From: a candidate division Zixibacteria bacterium RBG_16_43_9
GTDB taxonomy: Bacteria; Zixibacteria; MSB-5A5; RBG-16-43-9
DNA: 5,505 nucleotides
Assembly: GCA_001775355.1 (NCBI GenBank)
Contig: MEWM01000032.1
Location: 6,372-11,876, forward strand
Direction of reading: 5' to 3'
Of this stretch, positions 1 through 4,920 are shown piece after piece. Within the stretch, counting starts at the first letter, position 1. Each line of letters begins with the position of its first letter. The translations under genes were made by a program, and so were the position numbers. Under the pieces are notes generated by a model that was given only the letters and a program-made list of their open reading frames with translations, did no database searches and was not told where the DNA came from.

Positions 1-725
1 TGGCCAAGTGGTTAGGTGTGAAAGGAGACCAGATAAGGAATGTGGGGAGCATCATCTCCACTCTGTTCAAAGTTTTCAAAAGCTATGATGCCAAATTGGT
101 GGAGATTAATCCTCTGATTTTGACCAAAGACGGAAAATATATCGCCTGTGATGCGAGGATGAGTGTGGATGACGATGCTTTGTTCCGGCATAAGGAGCTT
201 TCCGAGATGGGGATTGAGAAAAGGCACGAAGAAGGGGAGATGACCGAAAGGGAGAAGAAAGCAAGGGAGTGGGAGATACCTTATTTAGATTTGGATGGGA
301 ACATAGGGATGTTTCCTGGTGGTGCAGGTTTCGGGATTATGGGGAATGATTTCATCCATTATTTCGGCGGGAAACCTGCCAATTTTATGGACTCAGGCGG
401 AGGTCCAACTCCTGAAAGGTTAGCCAAGATGTTAATTCTTTTGGATGAAAACCCGCAGGTCAAAGCAATCTTCGGAGCAAGATTTGGTGGCATCTCCCGC
501 TGTGATGATTTCGCTAAAGGCGTGGTTATTTTTCTTAAGGAGCATGGCCTTTCCAAACCAATGGTCTTAAGAATGACCGGAAATATGTGGAAAGAAGGTC
601 TGGAGATATTCGAGCAGGCAAAAAAGGAAAATCCGGAGATTTTCAAAAATATCGAGATTTACGGTATTGAGACACCAATTGAGGAAATTGCCAAAAGAGC
701 TGTAGAGCTGGTAAAGAACAACTAA
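1..725 (+). CDS. sucC: Succinyl-CoA synthetase-like (ADP/NDP-forming CoA ligase) beta subunit, 5' end cut by window
   Basis: The frame is open from base 3 and ends with TAA at 723-725, so about 240 C-terminal residues are visible. By comparison with E. coli SucC (388 residues) roughly 163 N-terminal residues, including most of the ATP-grasp fold, lie outside. The GTG at 18 is an internal Val codon, not a start. Visible motifs are the end of the ATP-grasp domain with EINPL (Asn at 108-110, equivalent to Mg ligand N199) and the ACDAR aspartate (equivalent to D213), then the CoA-ligase domain with LDGNIG, GGAGFG, GGKPANFMDSGGG and FGGISRCD. Known role: the beta subunit binds nucleotide and, with alpha, makes or breaks acyl-CoA. 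Odd points: the E. coli substrate-site residue N264 is Gly here (318-320) and V323 is Ser (495-497), and the C-terminus is somewhat longer than in E. coli. The partner alpha gene is at 2819-3685 rather than next door. Family assignment is firm; succinate as the substrate is less certain. Confidence 0.9.
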   Translation, partial: AKWLGVKGDQIRNVGSIISTLFKVFKSYDAKLVEINPLILTKDGKYIACDARMSVDDDALFRHKELSEMGIEKRHEEGEMTEREKKAREWEIPYLDLDGNIGMFPGGAGFGIMGNDFIHYFGGKPANFMDSGGGPTPERLAKMLILLDENPQVKAIFGARFGGISRCDDFAKGVVIFLKEHGLSKPMVLRMTGNMWKEGLEIFEQAKKENPEIFKNIEIYGIETPIEEIAKRAVELVKNN

Positions 726-735
726 GTGACTTGAC

Positions 736-810
736 TGTCATTCTGAGTCCGCAGGACGAAGAATCTATCTTGCAGAGGACTGCAGATGCTTCGCTGTGCT
801 CAGCATGACA
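736..810. repeat. 75-bp palindromic repeat with TGTCATTCTGAG-type ends
   Basis: The left end TGTCATTCTGAG (736-747) is matched in inverted orientation by the right end CTCAGCATGACA (799-810), with one mismatch. The left arm 736-766 matches the reverse complement of 3788-3818 at 30 of 31 positions, so this is a dispersed family and not a chance hairpin. It starts 10 bp after the sucC stop codon. It encodes no protein and could be a non-autonomous mobile element; it may also act as an mRNA 3'-end structure. Confidence 0.8.
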
Positions 811-824
811 AGCATATAGATCTC

Positions 825-880
825 GTAGGGGCGGGGCTTGTTGAGCTTAGCGAAATCCCGCACCTGCGGGGTCCCCGCCC
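825..880 (+). repeat. GTAG-headed GC-rich hairpin repeat, apparently interrupted
   Basis: GTAG (825-828) is followed directly by GGGCGGGG (829-836), which pairs with CCCCGCCC (873-880). Inside lies a second hairpin, CCCGCA (857-862) with TGCGGG (865-870). If 841-871 is removed, the outer arms close around a 5-nt loop, the same geometry as the neighbouring GTAG hairpins. An inserted 31-bp segment is therefore a reasonable reading, but it is inference. Confidence 0.65.
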
Positions 881-891
881 GCAAATGAGAC

Positions 892-916
892 GTAGCGTCG
901 GGCTTTACGCCCGACG
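892..916 (+). repeat. GTAG hairpin repeat, CGTCGGGC family (copy 1)
   Basis: GTAG (892-895) is immediately followed by CGTCGGGC (896-903), a 5-nt loop TTTAC, and GCCCGACG (909-916), a perfect 8-bp stem. The same element recurs at 2627-2651 and is cut by the window end at 5485-5505. A GTAG tetranucleotide 5' of a short palindrome is the hallmark of REP/SMAG elements. Confidence 0.85.
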
Positions 917-926
917 TTAAAAGGTC

Positions 927-955
927 GTAGGACAAGAGCGACCCTTTAGGGTCGC
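927..955 (+). repeat. GTAG-associated hairpin, GCGACCC arms
   Basis: GCGACCC (938-944) and GGGTCGC (949-955) form a perfect 7-bp stem with a TTTA loop. A GTAG lies at 927-930, seven bases before the stem and so further away than in the neighbouring elements. It is probably a member of the same group of GTAG hairpins; only one copy occurs in the window. Confidence 0.6.
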
Positions 956-965
956 AAGGAAACAT

Positions 966-988
966 GTAGCGGAGGTCTTCAGACCTCC
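966..988 (+). repeat. GTAG hairpin repeat, GGAGGTCT family (copy 1)
   Basis: GTAGC (966-970) precedes GGAGGTCT (971-978), TC, and AGACCTCC (981-988), an 8-bp perfect stem. An identical copy, including the preceding AT, is at 3687-3709 just after sucD. It shares its ATGTAGC leader with the different CGTCGGGC stem at 2627-2651. Confidence 0.85.
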
Positions 989-1001
989 ATATTACGGAGT
1001 G

Positions 1002-1057
1002 CATCAGCTTGTCGAATTTAACCTTGAGGCTGATGAGACAGATCGTAGCGTCCGACG
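1002..1057 (+). repeat. Hairpin plus collapsed remnant of a GTAG element
   Basis: CATCAGC (1002-1008) pairs with GCTGATG (1029-1035) across a 20-nt loop. It is followed by GTAGCGTCCGACG (1045-1057), which equals the two outer ends of the CGTCGGGC element joined directly, as if the 12 central bases had been lost. GACAGA (1037-1042) and TCTGTC (1060-1065) also bracket this remnant. No gene is visible on either strand of the 726-1081 gap; the region consists of repeats. Confidence 0.5.
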
Positions 1058-1081
1058 TTTCTGTCGAACGGGAATGACTCT

Positions 1082-1555
1082 ATGTGCAATTTACTTATTT
1101 TAGATCCCGTCTGGGTTTCTTCAATTGCAGCAGCGATAGCGGCGATTGCAGCTGTTGTGTATGCTTATTTTACAGGGAAGCTTATTAAAGAGATGAGAGA
1201 GGATAGAAAATTGGCATATAGGCCTATTATCAAAGCAATTCTCATCGGCGACTTTTATCCTGACAGACTTAAGTTCGAAATCAAGAATGCGGGAAAAGGT
1301 CCAGCTCTAAATCTAGAATTTAACTGTAAAGATAGTGATGAAGGTCGGTGGAAAGTTGAGAAAAAGACATTACCAATCGGAAGTTTAGAAAAGTCCGAAG
1401 TGATCTTTCTCACTGAAACAGATTCGTTTAAACCAGGTGAAGAAATATTTCTTGAAGTTGAGTACTCAGACATCTTAGATAAGACTTATAAAGATCGGTT
1501 GTTGACCTTGAAAACAATTGAGGTAATAAACACCATTGGCGTAACCAAAAAATAA
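1082..1555 (+). CDS. Small single-pass membrane protein of unknown function
   Basis: The 157-residue product is not recognised. Residues about 10-30 form one hydrophobic, alanine-rich segment (WVSSIAAAIAAIAAVVYAYF), a likely signal anchor. A short charged stretch follows (KEMREDRK, 37-43), then about 110 soluble residues with alternating hydrophobic strands: LKFEIKNAGKGPALNLEF, a PIGSLEKSE turn and FKPGEEIFLEVEYSD. That pattern suggests an all-beta, Ig/CARDB-like domain, but this is a guess from pattern alone. The ATG at 1082 is the first in frame after an in-frame TAG at 1046-1048; only a weak GGGA precedes it. The gene starts directly after the repeat cluster and ends 22 bp before the dehydrogenase, so the two are probably co-transcribed. 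Coding looks genuine because the frame is long, the TM-plus-domain layout is sensible and composition resembles the neighbours. Confidence 0.7.
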   Translation: MCNLLILDPVWVSSIAAAIAAIAAVVYAYFTGKLIKEMREDRKLAYRPIIKAILIGDFYPDRLKFEIKNAGKGPALNLEFNCKDSDEGRWKVEKKTLPIGSLEKSEVIFLTETDSFKPGEEIFLEVEYSDILDKTYKDRLLTLKTIEVINTIGVTKK

Positions 1556-1577
1556 TGATGAAAATTGAAGACCAATT

Positions 1578-2570
1578 ATGACAAAGAAGTTCAAAGTAGT
1601 TGTTGCATTAACTGAAAGAGAAAAAGATTTCCAAGCCTTTTCTGAGGTTCTGTCTTCATCACCTCGATTGATGAGTAGAGTCGAGTTGATCCGTTCTCAA
1701 AACAAGGAACATCTCAGGGAATTGCTTCCTCAGACTGATATTCTCATCTCCTTTTCAATTACTCCGGAGAACTTCCAGAGAGCAAAAAATCTCAAATGGA
1801 TTCATCTGGCAGTTGCGGGAGTGGATGAATCGATTTTTCCCGAGCTTCTGAAGAGTAAAGTAATAATTACTGCCTGCAAAGGTATCCACAGCCATACTAT
1901 TTCAGAGCATATCCTGGGGATGATTCTGTGTTTCGCTAAGGGAATTCATTTAAGCACCCTTCGTCAAATGCAGAAAAATTGGGCTTTTACTGAAGTGATG
2001 AAGCAAAGGTTCGAATTGAAAGGAAAGACCTTAGGAATTATCGGCCTGGGCGGGATTGGATTGGAACTGGCAAGGAAAAGTAAATGTTTGGGGATGCAGG
2101 TAATCGGGATGAAAAACAGATTGAAAAAGGGTGAAAAGATTAGATCTGTTGACAGAATTATCCCCAAGGAGAAGTTGCCTGAGCTTTTAAGTCAATCCGA
2201 TTTTGTGGCTCTGACCCTACCTCTGACTGAAAAGACTTTTCATCTAATTGGTGAAAAAGAATTGTCTCAAATGAAAAGCACCGCTTATATTATAAATACC
2301 TCCAGAGGGAAGATTATTGATGAGAAAGCTTTAATTGATGCCCTGGAGAACAAAAGGATTGCTGGCGCAGGTTTGGATGTTTTCGAGGAAGAACCTTTAA
2401 GCCCGAACAGCAGATTGTATGATTTAGAAAATGTGATAATCACTCCGCATGTGGCTGGAACGATGACAGATTACTTCCAAAAAGTCGCACAGATTTTTAA
2501 TGAAAATCTGAAAAGATATTTAAGCGGAAAGAAGATAATCAATCTGGTGGATAAAAAATTAGGTTATTAA
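1578..2570 (+). CDS. D-isomer-specific 2-hydroxyacid dehydrogenase
   Basis: The 330-residue protein has the usual family length and covers both parts of the D-2-hydroxyacid dehydrogenase fold (PF00389 around PF02826). The Rossmann motif GLGGIG is at residues 156-161. The catalytic triad is complete: Arg243 in NTSRG, Glu272 in DVFEEEP and His291 in TPHVAG. The family reduces 2-oxo acids such as glyoxylate, hydroxypyruvate or phenylpyruvate, or runs the reverse reaction, in the cytoplasm. After the second beta strand (VIGMKNRLKK, 175-184) there is no acidic residue where NAD-specific members carry Asp; basic residues follow instead, which suggests NADP(H) use (inference). There is no ACT domain, so it is not a long-form SerA. 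The start is fixed by an in-frame TGA at 1566-1568; the ribosome site is weak (GAAG at 1567-1570). The exact substrate cannot be read from sequence. Confidence 0.9.
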   Translation: MTKKFKVVVALTEREKDFQAFSEVLSSSPRLMSRVELIRSQNKEHLRELLPQTDILISFSITPENFQRAKNLKWIHLAVAGVDESIFPELLKSKVIITACKGIHSHTISEHILGMILCFAKGIHLSTLRQMQKNWAFTEVMKQRFELKGKTLGIIGLGGIGLELARKSKCLGMQVIGMKNRLKKGEKIRSVDRIIPKEKLPELLSQSDFVALTLPLTEKTFHLIGEKELSQMKSTAYIINTSRGKIIDEKALIDALENKRIAGAGLDVFEEEPLSPNSRLYDLENVIITPHVAGTMTDYFQKVAQIFNENLKRYLSGKKIINLVDKKLGY

Positions 2571-2574
2571 AAGA

Positions 2575-2609
2575 AAATGTCGAATGACGGATGACGAATA
2601 ACGGATAAA
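2575..2609 (+). repeat. Degenerate 7-bp tandem array after the dehydrogenase stop
   Basis: Five 7-bp units follow a GAATGAC-like consensus, starting 4 bp after the stop codon at 2568-2570. The stretch 2582-2615 aligns closely with 4849-4882 after the asparaginase gene, so the array is dispersed as a block. It is followed by a GTAG hairpin at 2627. Confidence 0.65.
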
Positions 2610-2626
2610 AGGAAAGGATATGAAAT

Positions 2627-2651
2627 GTAGCGTCGGGCTTTATGCCCGACG
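2627..2651 (+). repeat. GTAG hairpin repeat, CGTCGGGC family (copy 2)
   Basis: GTAG (2627-2630), CGTCGGGC (2631-2638), loop TTTAT, and GCCCGACG (2644-2651). It differs from the copy at 892-916 only in the last loop base and is identical to the visible part of 5485-5505. Confidence 0.85.
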
Positions 2652-2661
2652 TGTATGCACG

Positions 2662-2758
2662 GTAGGTCAGACATTCTTGTGGCTACGTGGCTACGCCTCC
2701 GTAGGACAGGCTTCGCTCTCTGACCATGGAGATGAACAGACAAAAATGTCTGTTCTAC
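2662..2758. repeat. Inverted pair of GTAG hairpins, the first interrupted
   Basis: On the + strand GTAG (2662-2665) leads into GGTCAGA (2665-2671), which pairs with TCTGACC (2719-2725). On the - strand a second element starts with GTAG (CTAC at 2755-2758) and has an 8-bp stem, AACAGACA (2735-2742) with TGTCTGTT (2747-2754). The two share a CAGACATT-n-TTGT core when read in the same orientation. The first is broken after 2680 by about 39 bp, which contain their own small stem, CTACG (2691-2695) with CGTAG (2700-2704). Head-to-head pairing of GTAG hairpins is the arrangement known as a REP doublet or REPIN. Confidence 0.65.
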
Positions 2759-2808
2759 CGAGGAAATAGTCTCAGGTTTTATATCCGGCGAACATAGCAA
2801 AAAAATAC

Positions 2809-2813
2809 AAAGG
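2809..2813 (+). promoter_or_regulatory. Probable ribosome binding site of sucD
   Basis: AAAGG ends five bases before the ATG at 2819. It is short but is the clearest Shine-Dalgarno-like site in the window, and it supports this start. Confidence 0.5.
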
Positions 2814-2818
2814 TAAAA

Positions 2819-3685
2819 ATGGCAATACTCGTTGACAAAAACAGTAAAGTGATAGTTCAAGGGATTACCGGTGGTGCAGGCAGGTTTCATACTGAAAGGA
2901 TGCTTAAATACGGCACCAGAATTGTGGCTGGCACTTCTCCTGGGAAAGGCGGGGAAAAAGTTTTTGGACTACCGGTTTACGATACAGTGGAAGAATGCGT
3001 GAAGAATCACCAGGCTGATACCTCGGTAATCTTTTTACCAGCCCAGTTTGTCTTAGAAGCCTGCGTGGAGGCAATCTATGCAGGAATCAAACTTGTCGTA
3101 GTTATTCCAGAGCACATTCCTATTTTCGATATGATGCAGATAAGAAAAGAGGCTTTAAAACATAATGCTTTAGTGATCGGCGGGAATACCGCTGGGATAA
3201 TCACGCCAGGCGAGGCTAATTTAGGCATAATGCCGGATATCGCTTTTTCTCCTGGCAGAATTGGAACAGTTTCCCGCTCTGGTTCTCTGACCTACTATGT
3301 GGCTGATGCCTTAACCCGCACTGGCTATGGCGAGACAACCTGCATAGGTTTGGGTGGTGACCCGGTCTTAGGAACGACTTTTGACGAAATCCTCTGGCTC
3401 TTCGAGAAGGACGAGAAAACCAAAGCTATCGTTCTCGTAGGAGAAATTGGAGGCGTATATGAGGAGAAAGCAAAGGAGACAATTAACAAGATGAAGAAGC
3501 CGGTCATTGCAATGGTGGGGGGTCTTTTTGCTCCGCCCGGCAAAAGAATGGGTCATGCCGGAGCAATAGTGGAAGGAGAGATGGGCACAGCTCAATCCAA
3601 ACTGAAAGCCTTAGAAGAAGGCGGCGCCTACATTGCCAGGACTTTTCTGGATATACCGGAGATTTTAAAGAAATTGGGAATTTAA
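2819..3685 (+). CDS. sucD: Succinyl-CoA synthetase-like CoA ligase alpha subunit
   Basis: The 288-residue protein aligns along its full length with E. coli SucD (289 residues). It has the N-terminal CoA-binding Rossmann domain (ILVDKNSKVIVQGITG, PGKGG with Lys43), the SRSGSLTY segment with Tyr159, LVGEIGG, and KRMGHAGAI with the phospho-acceptor His246 (E. coli His247 counting Met). The known role is to bind CoA and carry the phosphohistidine that passes phosphate between nucleotide (on the beta subunit) and the acyl substrate. Odd point: the E. coli loop GPNCPG at 121-126 reads GGNTAG, so the CoA-site cysteine is Thr124; E160 is Tyr, and T97 is Pro in the IPE triplet. The start at 2819 matches the family N-terminus and has AAAGG upstream. 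The beta subunit gene is about 2.1 kb upstream with two genes between. A related ligase acting on another dicarboxylate is possible. Confidence 0.93.
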   Translation: MAILVDKNSKVIVQGITGGAGRFHTERMLKYGTRIVAGTSPGKGGEKVFGLPVYDTVEECVKNHQADTSVIFLPAQFVLEACVEAIYAGIKLVVVIPEHIPIFDMMQIRKEALKHNALVIGGNTAGIITPGEANLGIMPDIAFSPGRIGTVSRSGSLTYYVADALTRTGYGETTCIGLGGDPVLGTTFDEILWLFEKDEKTKAIVLVGEIGGVYEEKAKETINKMKKPVIAMVGGLFAPPGKRMGHAGAIVEGEMGTAQSKLKALEEGGAYIARTFLDIPEILKKLGI

Positions 3686-3686
3686 T

Positions 3687-3709
3687 GTAGCGGAGGTCTT
3701 CAGACCTCC
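3687..3709 (+). repeat. GTAG hairpin repeat, GGAGGTCT family (copy 2), just after sucD
   Basis: GTAGC (3687-3691) precedes GGAGGTCT (3692-3699), TC, and AGACCTCC (3702-3709). It is identical to 966-988. The GTAG begins two bases after the sucD stop codon, so the stem could stabilise or help end the sucD transcript. No T-run follows, so it is not a typical intrinsic terminator. Confidence 0.85.
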
Positions 3710-3722
3710 AGTTGGATGGCTC

Positions 3723-3818
3723 TGTCATTCTGAGGGAGTCCGGCCAAAGGCGGGACGACAGAAGAATCTGTGAAGGTTGCATAGAAAAGATTCTTCGTCC
3801 TACGGACTCAGAATGACA
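3723..3818. repeat. 96-bp palindromic repeat with perfect 12-bp TGTCATTCTGAG ends
   Basis: TGTCATTCTGAG (3723-3734) and CTCAGAATGACA (3807-3818) are perfect inverted repeats. The arms continue to pair (AGAATCT at 3763-3769 with AGATTCT at 3788-3794). The left arm carries extra bases that form their own small imperfect stem, GTCC (3738-3741) with GGAC (3753-3756). The right arm is the one matching 736-766. It fills most of the sucD-asparaginase gap. Confidence 0.8.
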
Positions 3819-3834
3819 TCGAAAACTTTTTCGA
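3819..3834 (+). other. Small stem before the asparaginase start
   Basis: TCGAAA (3819-3824) can pair with TTTCGA (3829-3834) around a 4-nt loop, ending six bases before the ATG at 3841. This is where a ribosome site would lie, and none is visible. It is A/T-rich and weak, so it may be chance. Confidence 0.25.
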
Positions 3835-3840
3835 TAATCC

Positions 3841-4854
3841 ATGAATGAAATCTTAGTTAAAGTCTATCGAGGTAATACAGTCGAAAGCATTCACTGCGGC
3901 TCTGGGGCAGTGGTGGATTCAAAGGGTAAACTGGTTTACTCCTTCGGTGACCCTTACTTTGTAACCTATCTGCGCTCGTCTGCCAAGCCCTTTCAGGTCA
4001 TTCCCCTCATTACTTCTGGTGCAGCCAAGAAATTCGGACTATCTCAAAAAGAGATCGCCATAATCTCAGGCTCGCATAACGGTCAGAAGATTCATACTGA
4101 TACAGTAAAAAGTATTCTTAAAAAAATTGGTCTTTCAGAAAAAAATCTCCAGTGCGGGGTGCATATCCCTCACTATTATACTGCTAATAACATAATCCCT
4201 CCTCGCAATAAAAAGTTCACCCAGGTCAATCACAATTGCTCTGGAAAGCATGCCGGGATGTTGGGTCTGTGTGTCTACTTCGGATGGGACATCAAGAATT
4301 ATCGTGACAAGAACCATCCAGTCCAGAAGATGATTTTAAAAGCAATTTCAGAGATATGCCAGTACCCGGAAAAGAAGATCGGGATGGGGATAGATGGGTG
4401 CGGGGTGCCGGTTCATGCGATGCCTCTTTACAATATGGCGCTTGGCTTTTCCAATCTTGTAAATTACAACTCAGAGGACGACAATACTGCAGAAGCTTAT
4501 AAGCTCATAGTTGATTCTATGAAAAAATATCCGGAGATGGTTTCAGGCGAAGGCAGGCTGGATTTGAGCCTGGCTATGGCTTCAAAGAATAATATATTAG
4601 CCAAGGCGGGAGGGGAAGCTTTGAGCTGCTCCGGGATTTTAAGTAAAGGATGGGGGATGGCGGTCAAAATCGCTGACGGCGGTCAAAGGGCAATTGGTCC
4701 AGCAGTAATCGAAACCTTAAGGCAGATGGGCTTGCTAAATCAAAAACAGATTTCTGAGGTGAACAAATTCTCCCATCCAATCATCAGGAATTTTAGAGGG
4801 GATGAGGTGGGATTTGTCAAAGCAGAGTTTGAACTAAATAATAATGATGAATGA
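3841..4854 (+). CDS. L-asparaginase, Rhizobium etli AspII type (PF06089)
   Basis: The 337-residue protein spans the whole Asparaginase_II family and should hydrolyse asparagine to aspartate and ammonia. Residues corresponding to those reported for R. etli ReAV can be placed: the SxxK pair Ser46/Lys49 in LRSSAKPFQ, Ser78 in SGSHNG, the probable second catalytic lysine Lys255 in LAKAGGEA, and zinc ligands Cys133 and Lys136 in NHNCSGKHAGM with Cys187 in IDGCGVP. No signal peptide is seen, so it is cytoplasmic. The start is forced by an in-frame TAA at 3835-3837; no Shine-Dalgarno sequence precedes it. The last few residues (NNNDE) and the TGA stop at 4852-4854 fall inside a 7-bp tandem array that continues downstream. 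It is unrelated to the classical type I/II (AnsA/AnsB) asparaginases. Assignment is confident; no link to its neighbours is shown. Confidence 0.92.
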   Translation: MNEILVKVYRGNTVESIHCGSGAVVDSKGKLVYSFGDPYFVTYLRSSAKPFQVIPLITSGAAKKFGLSQKEIAIISGSHNGQKIHTDTVKSILKKIGLSEKNLQCGVHIPHYYTANNIIPPRNKKFTQVNHNCSGKHAGMLGLCVYFGWDIKNYRDKNHPVQKMILKAISEICQYPEKKIGMGIDGCGVPVHAMPLYNMALGFSNLVNYNSEDDNTAEAYKLIVDSMKKYPEMVSGEGRLDLSLAMASKNNILAKAGGEALSCSGILSKGWGMAVKIADGGQRAIGPAVIETLRQMGLLNQKQISEVNKFSHPIIRNFRGDEVGFVKAEFELNNNDE

Positions 4855-4876
4855 TGGATGACGAATGACTAATAAA
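4842..4876 (+). repeat. 7-bp tandem array overlapping the asparaginase stop
   Basis: Five 7-bp units with a GAATGAC-like consensus run from within the last codons of the asparaginase gene, across TGA 4852-4854, to 4876. The array closely matches 2582-2615. The rest of the 66-bp gap (4877-4920) is A-rich with no clear promoter or ribosome site. Confidence 0.65.
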
Positions 4877-4920
4877 AGAAAAATGAAAATAAAATAAAAA
4901 ATTTAACCCCCGAAAATTTT

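Noticed and set aside
18..20. GTG as the start of the first gene
   Set aside because: The frame is open to the window edge and the upstream residues align with SucC, so GTG is an internal Val codon.
765..1004. 79-codon reading frame on the - strand
   Set aside because: It lies wholly inside the palindromic repeats; its translation just follows the repeat units and has no protein-like domain pattern.
826..1057. CRISPR array
   Set aside because: The repeats are palindromic, differ in sequence, have irregular spacing and no uniform spacers.
2567..2890. 107-codon reading frame on the - strand
   Set aside because: It runs through the heptamer array, two kinds of GTAG hairpin and the start of sucD in antisense, so it is a repeat-derived artefact.
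1..3685. ATP-citrate lyase instead of a SucCD-type ligase
   Set aside because: Both subunits align with SucC and SucD without the citrate-lyase signature segments, and alpha keeps the SucD length and GKRMGHAGAI site.
3692..3709. Intrinsic terminator after sucD
   Set aside because: The stem is good but no T-run follows, and the identical element at 971-988 lies far from any stop codon; it is better called a dispersed repeat.
3777..3806. Promoter for the asparaginase gene (TTGCAT with a TACGGA 17 bp later)
   Set aside because: The -10 match is poor and both boxes fall inside the palindromic repeat.
3504..3842. 112-codon reading frame on the - strand
   Set aside because: It is antisense to the end of sucD plus the two repeats after it, with no recognisable protein features.
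4883..4897. Four-codon leader peptide before the HD gene
   Set aside because: It is only an ATG in A-rich DNA, with no ribosome site and no attenuator structure.
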